Positions 32,201 to 45,300 of a stretch of DNA of 64,000 bases are shown here, one piece after another. The notes below the pieces were generated by a model that saw only the letters and a list, made by a program, of their open reading frames with translations, did not search any database and had not been told where the DNA came from. Every line of letters begins with the position of its first letter. Within the stretch, counting starts at the first letter, position 1. The translations under genes were made by a program, and so were the position numbers. The DNA lies in the NCBI GenBank assembly GCA_036925085.1, contig JAUPFP010000029.1:186001-250000 (forward strand), in the 5' to 3' direction. This DNA comes from Brachycybe producta (lineage: Eukaryota; Arthropoda; Diplopoda; Playtdesmida; Andrognathidae).

Positions 32201-35200
32201 GATATTACAATATACAAGTGAAGTGAATCACACCCAAGTGAACGATTTAATCCTTTTCAACGGTAATTTCAACCCTTGGATAATTACACTTTCGAACCAT
32301 TACATGATGTTTTTAATTTTAAAAAAAAATGTAACACAAAAGGGAAAGTGCAAGTTGAGAGTGAGATGGGCCATAATATATAACTTCATATTTATGTGGC
32401 CATAACACAAAAAAAAAATCATTGGCTGTTATTATTATAGCTTTAATAGTTATAATTTAATAACGTTGTTGTCTCTCTCTCTCTATTTAAAAAAAATATT
32501 TGCATTTTATAGAATACAATATAAAATTAGGCCTACATAAATTAACGATGAGAACACATAATCGAAAGTAAATCTCTCAATTGCATATCAACACAACATC
32601 CATTGTTATAATAATAATAATAATAATAAAAATATAAACTTTAACTATAACCAACATCCATTTAGATTGCATTTCCTCCCACCTCCTCCTCCTATAAACT
32701 TTATAAATTTTATTGTTACAACTAATTAGTAAGTTGAGCTTAAGTTGGTGCTTTATTGTATACATTTTATATGTAAAGAAGGTCTTGTTTAGTATAGAGA
32801 GAATAAGACTTAGAAACACACTTGACGATGATGATGTTTTTTTTTATATTGTGGGTCTATAAAGCCTCGTTAGATGTTTTTATATATATATATAGATATT
32901 ATAAAATAGATCCAAGCACACATATATTCAAATTTACGACTACATATAAGCAAGTGTGAAAGATTTTTTCTAATATATTATTATTATATATATATATAAT
33001 ATTCTAAAGTGCTGCTTGTTTGCAATCATTTCTAGGGTCTACATCTAAACATATATTCCTACTGATAATCGTATAGGTGGAAAGGAAAAGGAACACTTGA
33101 GTCTTAAGGTACAACTTGAATTAGATTATACCATTCTGATATTCAGTGATGGAATATATGTGAAGGAATACACAACCCCTAAGGCATCTTTCTTTTTCTC
33201 AATTGGATTACTTTCAAATAATATTCTCTGTTTGTTTTTTTCTTTTGGATTATAATTTGTGTCATTTCACAGTTGAACTTGGAAAAATATTTCAGAATTT
33301 TGAGGTAAGTACAAAATGGCAATTTTTTTAAATTTTATTTGAATTGTTATTGAGCGAAAAAAAAATGACCCTTAAGGACCCATATTTATTGTTCATGTTG
33401 CCAATGAGGAAAAAAAAAGAAGTGAACATTCACCTTTAACCCTTTCTCACTCATTGAAGAAGCTAGGGGTAAATGTCAGATTTGGAGGGTAAACAATAAA
33501 GTCCATTGGTCGTTTTGGCCCATTAGGTCCATCAAGTAAAAACAGCAGCAGCAGCAGCAGCACCTGCAACATTTTTGGATGGCGTTTTTCCTTTTCTATG
33601 TGGACGATGGTCATTATTATCATTGCAGTCTCTATAGAGCGGTCGGACGGACACTAGGCGGTCAGAATTCCAAAATTTCAGATTGTTTTCACCCCTCATT
33701 TGTGTCGGCATTTCTTTTTGAAGTAACCGCTTCTTTTATTGGTTCACTTTGAGGGAGAGCTTCTTCAATTTCTTTCTTATAACTTCTCTTTTTTATATTG
33801 GAATTGAACATCAGTCAGTGCATTTATTTATATGGTCGGGATTGATACTGTTAGGTCTCAAAAACGTCAACATTCTCATCTTGATTGAAGTTTTTTTTAA
33901 AAAAAAACCATAATCAAGATTGGAATTTGTTCCATGTGTAATTTATCTGAATACCTATAAATTTAAGGGATTTCTAAACAACGTACAGGGTTATGGTATG
34001 GGCAATATACATGTATTAAGGGCAATTTAGCCTAAAAATGTTGCCAGGAGAAATTTGCGGGTTTCAGGACCCTATCATTTGTCTCTAACTGGGGTGCATT
34101 AAATTTATTACATTGAACACCAATATACGTCACCAACCTTTTCAAATAAAAATAGAAATAGAATGGAGAGAGAGAGAGATAGGTGGGTGGAGATATGAAT
34201 TTACTAATAATATTAATAAAGCCAGTTACTTTCTCTCAGCACGTTCTCAATTTCCTAATGTTTTTTCATTTCGAAGCCATATTATAACAGATGAAACAAT
34301 TAGCAGAAAGAAGCTAAAGTAAACGCTAAAAATGAGATATATAACTTGATCATATATATACTACTATATCATGTAGTATCATCATCACTGTCATATCTTT
34401 TATGTGAATGTGTCATAAACATTTCTTCTCCCCCCTCACGTATATACTTGTATATTATGACTTTCACGTCTCGCAAACAAAAATGAAATAAAATAAATGA
34501 AAACACACTATAGCCTCCTCCTCCTCCTCCCACCCCTTTCCAAAAACAGATCCAATGAACAATATGGACCACAAGGGCTATATACACGTAAACTTATATA
34601 TATAGTGTAAATTTAGATATAGTTCTTACACATCAGGAATGGAAATTAAGAATTATTTCATTTCTATATATTTCTATATATCCGAAAGTTGTGACCCGCA
34701 GATAGGGCTAGCTTTATATAGATTAGAAATAGAAAGCGAAAAAGTTAGGAAATCAATCTTAGAAAAAGTGGGATATTGCCATGTTATAAGTGTTCAAAAA
34801 GTGTCGATTCACACTTGATAGATTATATTTTGGTTGGAAATGATCGCTCACTTGGGTCTATTCGATTCTGAACGTCAAAATCACATTTGACTTGAAATCC
34901 CATTATAATCGTTGCTATATAGTTTCATGCAAAAACATTTATCATAGCTAGGTCATGTCCACACACACACACACACACCAAAAAAAATACAAGGGTGGCC
35001 GGCCCCCTGCAAGGCACTTTAGTAAGTCTATACCGATCTATGAAGAATTTTTTTTCTCCATTGGAGTTCGTGTCCAGTGGATGGACAGAAGCACTCCCGC
35101 GAGACAATGTGTATATGGGATATATATGTATTCCTGTTAGGTCATGCAGCATACATACATATACAGTACATTCTCTTGTGACTTTGATGGTCATTCTGTT

Positions 35201-36321
35201 TTCTCGAATGGACTGTCACAATGTAACTTGATTAAGTTGTCTAAGTTCAGTATATATGTATAGGTGACAAACTGGTTCATTTCTAAAATTGAACCGACTG
35301 ACGACCACCATTTCAATCTTATTATTATTTCATTATAATTGTACTATATAGTGTCTTGTAACGTATTTTAAAAAAAATGGTCGTTTTCAGAAATATAAAA
35401 TTATATACAGCTACAAAGCTTATTATTTATTTCAATGAGTCTATGGCACACATTGGTATACATTCGAAAAAGATGATAATCGAGACAATTTATTTAAAGA
35501 ACGTTTATATAGATTAGGTCTGTTTTCAATAATTGCAGAAAATTTAATATAAAATTGCAAAATATTTGTCATTCAGTTTTAAGATTTTTTTCTTTACTTT
35601 TTATCAAATTTTCTAGTGGGTTTTTCAACATTAGCCACACATTTCTTTATTTTTCGATTTGTCCAACAGAGTGACCTGAACGTCATAATGCTGTATACAT
35701 CGATGTAAAAATAAATGTGTGTATTCAGTAGTAGGCCATTCCAGACGATACAATTGTTGATGTCCCTGGACGTAGGCCTACAAGTGTATGCTGTATATTG
35801 GACCATAAATATATGAACATACGCATATTATACAAATTAACACACATGCAGTATTGCGAGCCATAATAAACAATAAAACCTACTTAAATTTTGACCATGG
35901 CCACGTACAGTTAACTAAGTATATGCACGGTTTCCATATTTGGCCTTGTCCACATGAAGCTGAAAAAAAAACAGAAACTCAAGTGTCTCAAGACAAATTG
36001 GCGACAGTTCTAGAACATTTAACCACTTTTGTATTTAGTTTTTGGTTTGTTTGCAATTTCACAAACAATTCCACCTGGTGAGGAACTCGCCATTTGCTTT
36101 TTTTTTAGGAAAGGGGGGGGGGGGAATTGAAACTTTGTATCAAAATAGATCTACTTTTAATATTTTTACGAATCGTATTATTTTGTATTCTGGAAATATT
36201 GCTCCGAAAATCAGTTTATTGGCATATGCCTATACTAGTAAAACCAAAATTCATATTTCTTATTTTGTTATTTAATTTATATAGTTTAAAAGAAAGTATG
36301 GTGTGTTTCAGCCACTGTTTT

Positions 36322-36347
36322 ATGTCATATTATATATAATATGACAT
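36322..36347. repeat. 26-bp perfect palindrome
   Basis: ATGTCATATTATA and its exact reverse complement abut with no spacer. AT-rich; function unknown. Confidence 0.7.
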
Positions 36348-37718
36348 TAATTTAATAATTTATACGGCTCGCTAAACTCCTCCGATTTGATGACAAACGG
36401 AAACTGTAATATGATCGTTTGCTCGCTACGTTCGCTAACGGAATAGGGAAAATGTTCATGCATTAAAAAGTTTAAAATCTATAGACTTAATTTCAAACAA
36501 ATAAAATTTTAAATTAGTTTATTCAACATTGTCACAAAATGATATAATTTCTTTTTACTAGAATAATTATAACTGAAATTCGATTATTTTAAAACTGATG
36601 ATAATTTTATTTTAAAAGTTATAAAAACACGTTTGCCTATACGCTTCCAATTTAAAATAGGTTCCTAGTAGGGGGGGGGGGGGGGTTGGCCACCGCTGAA
36701 ATTCCATTTGTCTCGGTACTACGCAACATTCTTTCAACTCGTGGAACAGTGAAATAATAAAACACTTCAAAGCAACACACACACACACAAGCTATTATGC
36801 ATGTCTATGGAAGCTATGCTATGGAAGCTATGGAAACAAAACACGACACTCAATTTGTTTGTGTTGTGTCACAAACATGTCGTGAGTTTGTCTTGAGTAT
36901 ATGCCCCACTGCTGATAGTTGTTTCAGTTATGTTGTGGTTTCAAACTCTGCTTTTTCTGGCTTATTTGTTGTGTGTTTTTTTTGTCTCGAACTCATTTTG
37001 CGCTTTTGTCAGCTTAATGTGGACCCGGTCTGAGGCTTATAATGTCGTCATATGTTTTCAAATAAAAGATTTCCATTTTCTGTTTATGAATTTCAAAGGC
37101 CTTTGTTCTAAGAATAAGCTTACACAAGGCTTATGAAAAAAGGTTCGCGGAAATTTCTAAATCTATTTGTACATTTTATATACATATGTAATGCAAATAA
37201 TAAGATTTCTATAGGCCTTAAACGGAAAAGTTACTTTTATTATTTGTTCCACTTTTCCAAAAAAATTCAACTTTATCCTTTTAATTTGTGTATTTCATCT
37301 TTTGCAAAGCACCAAAATTTGAACGCCACGTAATATAATATAACTAAGATAATATCTAGTGTTTTTCATTGATTAAAATACAATTTTAATTTTCTTCAAA
37401 CTGATGCCAATGACGTCATCATTTTAAATGTAATAAAAGTGTCAATAAAAGAACATACCTTTTTGTATCATGTATATGATGAGTAAGACGAAAAGTTTGC
37501 ATAAAATGCACAAATTGCATAATGTATGCGTAATGTATCTTTGGGAACACTATGATAAGTGTCATTATAAATAAAAATGCATAAAATGTACAAATTTCTT
37601 TAAAAGACCACCTTTTGTCAGAAAAACAACTCTTATACTATGAGTTAAGTAAGGACCAAATCGCTGTCATTATGCGTTTTGTTATTTATTACTGTATTAT
37701 TGAAAATGTTGCTTCGGA

Positions 37719-37821
37719 CATTTGGTGTAATTGTCCATTACACGAAATGAATATAAATTGGCCTGAGATGCAATACGCGAAATGGACATACATTTCGTGT
37801 AATGGACAATTACACCAAATG
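37719..37821. repeat. Inverted repeat with 31-bp perfect arms
   Basis: CATTTGGTGTAATTGTCCAT and TACACGAAATG at 37719-37749 are matched exactly by the reverse complement at 37791-37821 around a 41-base loop that itself holds ACGCGAAATGGACA. It lies 57 bp before a separate TIR element. A MITE is likeliest; a hairpin transcript is possible. Confidence 0.8.
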
Positions 37822-37878
37822 CATGTGACATACATCAGTATACATAAATAACCACTAAATTTTTGGCTTTTGTTTAAT

Positions 37879-38349
37879 CTTAGACTATTACTTTACTGGA
37901 CTGGCAACTCCCGAAATTTTGTGTTTGACAGTTATGAATCGTCGTTTTCCAAGTGGCGCCTCTAGCGGGACTATGGTATAAGAACTTGATAGTAAAAGTC
38001 AAGTTTTGAACGAGTTCATTTTGTAACTATATAGGGTGTATTTTTATATATTAGTATAAAAAGTATGGCCGATGAAGAACTACATTTGCAATTAGAAATC
38101 GGGAGGGACGAACAGAAGTTGGCTCCGCTCTTTTTATGACGAACGCAACTTATAATTGGTTGGTTATGTACTCTGACGTCACATCAATCAACGTCGAAAA
38201 ACACAAAAAAAAACAGACTTTCACTCCGATTTTCTTTAAAAATAATGCCACCAGACGGAGCTGGCATCACTTTTGCCTACGAACATGCATTCAACGCTTT
38301 AACATGGAGAAGATAGGGAGTTGCCAGTCCAGTAAAGTAATAGTCTAAG
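37879..38349. mobile_element. TIR element with 34-bp perfect ends and 7-bp duplication
   Basis: CTTAGACTATTACTTTACTG plus GACTGGCAACTCCC at 37879-37912 is repeated exactly in inverse at 38316-38349. GTTTAAT flanks both ends (37872-37878 and 38350-38356). The 471-bp element has no transposase. A small start-like frame (MADEELHLQLEIGRDEQK) near 38064 lies within it. The unusually long perfect ends suggest a recent insertion; superfamily not settled. Confidence 0.85.
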
Positions 38350-38354
38350 GTTTA

Positions 38355-38620
38355 ATTTGGTGCTTATTCAGTTTGGCGTTGCATTAGTTTGGTGCTTAGG
38401 GGGGCCTATTCTTTTTTTCTATGTTGATGAATCGAGTTTGTTTCTCTTCATTTAGTCTCTATGTACAGGGTTTCGCGTTAGAGGTTAAATTATTACTCTT
38501 TTTGTTATAATAGCTGTATAATATTATATGGGGGTTTGGCGATTATTCGGTGTGGCGCTTGTTCAGTTTGGTGTTTTGTTCAATTTGAGGCCAGATGAGC
38601 GCCACCAATGTAATCTACAT
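38355..38620. repeat. Dispersed repeat, family B-like
   Basis: Repeated TTCAGTTTGGCGTT, TAGTTTGGTGCTTA and GTGGCGCTTGTTCAGTTTGG wording, ending GAGCGCCACC. Related wording occurs at 52975-53285 and more weakly at 3005-3370. Confidence 0.4.
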
Positions 38621-38988
38621 AAGCCTACTTATTAGAATGTTGGCTTATAAAATAGTTAGCCTAATAATGAGTTCACATTATCATTGATAATTTATGGTTA
38701 AAATTCAAATGTGTACTATATAGGACTGTGAGTTTTTATTTTCCATTTCAGATTTTTGTAAACGAAGTGAATTTTTTTTTATATTATAGTTTTGACTTTT
38801 CCACGCGTTTAGGTATATTTGACATCTCTCTCTCTCTCTCCCTCTCTCAACATGCAATTTGTGCATTAAAACTTTTCCCCTGTGGAGAGTTGATGGTTTT
38901 CAAAATGATGTAGAAATAGACTTAGCTTCTTTTTTCTATACATTTCGAACTACAATATGATTAATGTTCGCAATGAATATAAGCGTGC

Positions 38989-39024
<36 letters not shown>

Positions 39025-39514
39025 CTTATGATAAATAGTATATAATAGTGTTCGTGTAATCTTAAACCTCTCCCAAGTCGTCCATTTTCTCCATTTTCTC
39101 TCCACTTCAACAAATTAACAATCACACGTTTAATTTTCCACCAGGGATTACTATGAGGTTCGCCACTAATTAAGTGGAGACAACTTAGAAAAATTGTGAT
39201 CGAATTTTCTCTCTTTCTCTTTGTATTTTTGTGAGCATTTGGGTTAAGTTGGAAAAAACCTCTTTTGTCCCTAGATAAAACTATGACTATGTAATATGTT
39301 ATCCTATAGGGCCTTTATATAATGTATATGGTATACATAGGCCTACTTTTACTTAATTTATCCTCACAAAAACAATCTTTCTTGTAGTTTTTTTTCTCCT
39401 ATTTTTTGGCATGAAGTTTTAGAAATGTTTTGATTCATAATCATTCTATATATTCCTCATATTATTAATTGCATCTTCCTGCCTATCTGTAATTAATTCA
39501 GATTTTTGTGTATT

Positions 39515-39765
39515 ATCAAGCAATGTTTCTCAATCTGTGGCCCAAGGGCCAACAGTGAAGTAAGAATGCCGTTCAGATCAACCAACAATTATGGTTTCTC
39601 TAGTATAATCAAAAACACTGGTTAGAGGTTAGAACCTTATAGTTTACAACTAATAGTATTCAGACAACTAGCTTCTAACCAGCCTTTTTTTTATTAGAAA
39701 AAGCTGACGATCACTACATAATTGGCTCTTGGGCCACAAATGGAGAAACATTTGCTTGATATTGT
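39515..39765. mobile_element. MITE, family C (CAATGTTTCTCAATCTGTGG)
   Basis: Starts ATCAAGCAATGTTTCTCAAT, CTGTGGCCCAAGGGCCAA and ends TTGGCTCTTGGGCCACAAAT, GGAGAAACATTTGCTTGAT: long terminal inverted repeats. A second copy lies at 45110-45300 (ATCAAACAAATGTTTCTCAA, TCTGTGGCTCAAGAGCCAAT) and a diverged one near 46345-46500. Confidence 0.7.
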
Positions 39766-41599
39766 ACCAAAATCAGAGCCCTGCTAATTAAACCTAACAT
39801 TATTATTATAACTACACGTAACTATAAACTCATAAACAAAGTTTAAATGGATTGTGTTGACTTTTTTTGACATATGAGTGATATTTCAATTTTTAATTGA
39901 GCGTAACTAAACAGTTTTATACTTATCTATATTTCGCTTTTTTTTTAAAAAAAAAACCTCCCGACAACGGTGGTTTTTTGTGACACAAAGTCAATTTTGA
40001 AAATGGACAAGATGACCAAATGGTAAATTCGGACACTCTATTTTCTCTTTTGTGTGTTTAACTTTTAAATTTGTACATTGTGAACATTTATTGACGTTGA
40101 AGTGTAATGGAACAAACTGCATGTCAAGTTAAGTATAGGTTTATCTTTCCTTTCTTTACGTTCTATCGCCCTTCTGTTTTACCCCCACCCCAACCCCTCC
40201 AATTTCTCTTATGTTTCTCAGCTGGAAAAAAGAGGGGGTAAATAATTGTGGGGGTTGAATTGAAAAATCAGTGTTGACAAGGTGGCCCGCCTCCGAAACA
40301 AATTTGACACACCACTATACCAAGGTAAATATACAAACTTATACTTGGACATAGATATATTAGTGTTTAATTCTATATACAGACAGGGCCCAGATGGAAA
40401 ATTTGTTTTGAGACAATCTTAACATATGTTGGGTCCCTATCTTCATTATTGGACCCAGAGTCCTTACAACAATACCAATAGATATATGTCTATATATTAT
40501 CATTTATACCCTCTGCAAATAGACCTTACATATAATGCAGGCAAAGTAAAGTAAGGATCTGAACAGGGTTAAAGTTCATGGTTTGTACTACTGTAGTATA
40601 AAGTAAGACAGTTTCAATCATTGCTTTTTTGTACCTCGTTTAACATATTACCTCTGAGAGCGATACTTCCCAATAACGTAGTTTACAAAACTATGACTTT
40701 ACACAAAAGGGCGCCTTAACATTTACCTTTACTCCATTGATTTTTCGGTTAACAGTGATTTAATTAACCATGTGGTTTTTAGGAACACATTTCTATCGTT
40801 AAGCAGGTATTAATGTAAATTAATTCAATATCATGTGAATAATTATTAGGCAGAATAAATCTGATAATAGACGTTTCGAAACTCATCGATGCCTCAGATG
40901 TGACCCTTATACAATACAGTATACATGTGACCTCACAGCTAATGCAACTTGTTAATTAACCGGTGAGTTTAAAAACTAACTTAATTTTATTTTATGAAAT
41001 ATTTTGCTTTGGCACAAATGAATTTGTTGCCCTAAACTGTGTTTGGTTTTTCAGCATTACACCAATTTAAGTTTCGGTTCAAAGACTTTTTCAATTCGTT
41101 TTTACAATTTTATATTACAACTCCATTTGCATAAAATTGCTCTTTTTTATAATGAAGTTGTTCAGTAATCAGTATTACATAAAATTTACACAAAGAATAA
41201 TTATTATTGTTCGGACGTTATTCACGTTTCCATAGGGGATGATTTTAAAATCATTGTTTTGATGACACACTACTAGTGTACGTCTAGTAGAAAATATTGT
41301 TTTTCAGAGATTGCAGCTACATTCGCTTAGCTTTCTAGAGAAAATAGCTACAGTCTAGAAAGTAGAGTGTTTTGAACTAGAAATTTGTCTTCATTTTCTT
41401 TGAAATAGCTGGCATTAAGGGTTTTTTGATTTCTCTATCAGAATTAGTTTTGCAGGCTCTCTTCATTTGCTGCATGGGACATAATTATTATTAATTAATA
41501 ATCCAAAAATAATTGTGCTTTTTTCAGTCAAAAAGGCTAGTTAGAGTAGTCTAGAGTTCTTCTAGAAGTAAAATACAACCGAATTGGAGTTGATTATTA

Positions 41600-41820
41600 T
41601 ACCTGCTTCAGCGTAAGAAGAAGCTTGTGATGTCAGAGAGATTGTCGTAAAATTTAGGATTCTGTCATTTAATTTGATATAATTATATATATGAGATGAT
41701 ATCAAACGTTCTCAACAGGTTAAACTAAGGGTTCTTTTGTTATTATCCCGTTTTTATTTGACAAAATGACACAAGCGTGAATTTTGTTTATCCACCCACC
41801 CCTCTGACGTCACATAACCA
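41600..41820. mobile_element. MITE, family D, copy 4
   Basis: Left arm CAGCGTAAGAAGAAGCTTGT, GATGTCAGAGAGATTGTCGT, AAAATTTAGGATTCTGTCAT; right arm AAAATGACACAAGCGTGAAT and CCCTCTGACGTCACATAACC. Same layout as the copies at 18.5 and 27.6 kb. Confidence 0.65.
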
Positions 41821-43061
41821 GACTCTTTGATTGTAAAAAGCATAATTCTTTTTGCATAAGTATTAACCTTCTTTCGCTAGTGTTCTTAGGTTCATATAAT
41901 ACCTACTATTTTTCAAGTGTATTGAACTTTTAAAAGGTTTTACTTGAAGAAACCTGGAGCGAGTCTAACTCCATTTTCTGAAGAACTAGTTTTTCCACTA
42001 CAAATGTGCCTATGTTATCTTATGTGTTTTTTTTGGGGGGGGGGAGGGGGTTACTCAATTTTGGTGGTCACTCAATTGGAAATGTTTTTATTCGTAATTT
42101 AGAGGCTACACAGTGACTCTCCAGTGGTGAAACCAGAGGCATATGACACTAGTGTAATAATACTAAGAAGGGCAGCGTGGGATATTTTCCCAATGTCACC
42201 ACCAATGCATTGTTTTTTGTTTTTTTCGTGTAACTAACTCACTACATAGCAATGTTTCCCACCCCTAATTCCATCACCTCCCTCTCTTTAAAGTGTTGCT
42301 GCTTAGAAACAATTGTTTTCTGTTCATGGATTGGATTTTTTTTTACAAATAATGTACGCCTATAGATGTTTTTTGGGTTGTTTTTTGACATTCTTTTACT
42401 CATCAGATAAACCTTGTTAAATGAGCAAAGACATAAACACTGCTGAGCTCATACAGTGTGAATCGTTCCTTTTTCTCTATCTCTTTCTATCCTGTTTAAC
42501 CTTACAGATGTTAGAGGTGGGTGAGGATGAAGGGTGGGGGGGGGTAGGTATGGGTGCTTTAAAATTCCTAGCTGAGAAGTGCCGCTAGGGGTGCCGCTCT
42601 TGTTCTCTTTCAATCATGGACACTGGTGGCGGCGGCCTCCTAAATTGGACCTTCTTTCTCTCCTGCTTTGGGCCACTTTCTTTTTTTGTGTGTGTGTGTG
42701 TGGAAATTTTGTCTTAATTTGCTTTTTTTCTTCTTCTTCTTCAGAGAAAAAAAAACATTTTAGAAGAAGAAGGGTCTTTTTTAAGATTAGAAGTGGGTCC
42801 CATGCTGAACCTCTTTTTGCTGAAAAGCATAGGGCTTAAACTCTGTTCAGTGGACACCTTTTATAAATTGTTACGAGATGGAAATTTAAATAGGCCTACA
42901 TTCTATATATGAATGTATGAAATTGTGTTTAAAAATATTATTTCATTAATAATGTTTTCAAAATGAATGTCACGTCTAATTGGCCTCAAGAATTTTGTAA
43001 AATTGGCGCCATCTTTTGCATGATTAAAGTTCAGAACATAATTAGAACCTGATTTTGACCC

Positions 43062-43071
43062 CGTATTATTA

Positions 43072-43102
<31 letters not shown>
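43062..43102. repeat. (ATT)n microsatellite
   Basis: Run of ATT/TTA units, nearly perfect. Confidence 0.9.
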
Positions 43103-43104
<2 letters not shown>

Positions 43105-43361
43105 GACGCTCTTAAATAAACCCGGTCAACTTTTTAAGGGTTATATTCTATCGAAGTCTATTTCAAAATGAACAAAAAATTAGTTTATCTTTTTTTTAAA
43201 AACAAAAAAATGAAATGAGATTTTTTTATTGTTCTCGTTTATATATTAGGCAATTATTTTTATGTTAGTGGACACATGGATTGGATTTTGTTTTTATTTG
43301 TAGTTCAGCAACATTGCATGAATATATTTTTTTGTTTTGTTATTTTCTATTAGGTATATGT

Positions 43362-43391
43362 ATAGAGAGAGAGAGAGAGAGAGAGAGAGAT
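43362..43391. repeat. (GA)n microsatellite
   Basis: About 14 GA units; another GA tract lies at about 43699-43724. Confidence 0.95.
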
Positions 43392-45109
43392 GGTGCCGAA
43401 ACGGTTATGATTTATTGGCGTCATTTAAAATATTGGACATTTTAAAAGCAGTCTGTAGATATGTAGCCCTTTTTTTTGTTACTGTTGTTGGTTCATTTCG
43501 TGCTCAGGTATAGATAGTTGGATACGTTTTATTATATACAAATTGTGTCCCATGAAATGCATTCATCCATCCATCCACCATGATATAGAAAATAGAAAGG
43601 CGGTCTATTTGGTATTCCATTAGAAATAAAAAGCCCCTGCAGTCTAAAAGGAAATTTGTGCAATAAAAGTGAATGCAGGTTTTTTCAGACATACAGAGAT
43701 AGACAGAGAGAGAGAGAGAGAGAGAAAAAAAGTTGATCTTTTATTATCCTGTTTTATTTTTTATTTCACTTACTATATACGAAGTACATGGATTCAAACG
43801 AAAATTAAGTTTTTTCTATTATACTCGTTTTTCCCATGAAGTATAAGCCTAGAATATATATTATACTGAGCTAATAATCAGTAGGAGAGGATGAACCTTT
43901 TCTTCTTTGGTCACTTTCAATTTTTCCTTTAATGACTGTAGGGTCCCAGTACTCCGAAATCAACCCCTCGTATATAACATATAAACTAACCATATTTTAT
44001 GATTGACCATATTATAAACCTTCAAAAGGTTAGGTTATGTTTCGTGACCGGGGTTCCCATCATATATATGGTGGACATGTGGTTACTAATTAGAAGGTTG
44101 TTTTGAATTATACAATATAATCTCACATATATATATATATAGAATATCGGCCTCAGAATAATCCAGTTTTCTAAAAACTTATTTCTGTCTTGAAGAACTG
44201 TAATGATTTTTCAGAAGAAACATTTTTTTTCTGAAATAACTTGTTGATATAAATGTTATCTGTGTCCATTTAAGAGAACTCTAAGCATGTCATTTTGATT
44301 CATCCGTGTAATTTGTCATCCTTGGATGAAGTTTGAGGGTGGGATAGGGTGTAAAATATAGCCCTAGACTATAAGGCCTCCATTGATCAAGCTACTTTTA
44401 TAACCTCCACAGTGGCTAATGTCCACATTGTAAATCTCGGACCTGTCCGCCAACACAGGTCGATATAGAGAGGTTTTTTGGGCAGCCATATACTGTATGT
44501 ATATAAACCATGCAATGTGCACAGATGGAGGAGTCGCCATTTAACTATCCCTCTGATATCATCTCAATGTCTTTTCATCGCTGTGCTGTGTGTATTCTAC
44601 ATGTTCAATTTCAGACAATCAACCAAATGAAGGAATCCTTCTTCTCTTCACTTTGTTTTATGGTTTAGTTGAGGCTCATTTTTCATTAACACCATGTTAC
44701 ACCCTATAATATGATTTATCTTTGCGTCATCACAGTGTGTCTGTAATGTGCAATATTAATAACATTTGCGCCCTTTGGTGCAAAATTAATGCTTGAACAT
44801 CTCTTTGCAATGTGAAGTTAATATACTGTAGTATACATGTATTTCCAAGTTCTAACCTGAAATAGCATTTCTTATTATGGCCGAGAGGTGCCAACCTTTT
44901 CTAACCAAAAATACTATTTCAATGGTATATCAGAATGAGTTTTGATGTCACACTGAAATAAGCCCACATTTACCGCTTATTCAGTGTTGCATTTGTCGCA
45001 AGATCAATTGATTTTATATGATTTGGGGGGCATGGTAATCCTGAAAACTTTCAACCATTTCTACTTATCTTCACATTATTATTACTAGGGCTCGGATTTG
45101 TATGCGATA

Positions 45110-45300
45110 TCAAACAAATGTTTCTCAATCTGTGGCTCAAGAGCCAATTATGATTAAGTAACAATCCCCTTGAGAAGTTGAGATCAGCCAACAATTGTTT
45201 TTTTCAATCAAAAACACTGGTTTGAGGCTAGAACTCTGTAGCATACAAATTCAAACGCTAATATTATTATCAATGTTTCTTATAGTCTATAATACAATTG
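45110..45300. mobile_element. MITE, family C, second copy (left end)
   Basis: ATCAAACAAATGTTTCTCAA, TCTGTGGCTCAAGAGCCAAT, then AGATCAGCCAACAATTG and CAAAAACACTGGTTTGAGGC align with 39515-39640. The right end is not clear. Confidence 0.6.

Noticed and set aside
32112-32405. 97-residue frame with repeated Tyr-Ile
   Set aside because: Translation of the (TA)n microsatellite.
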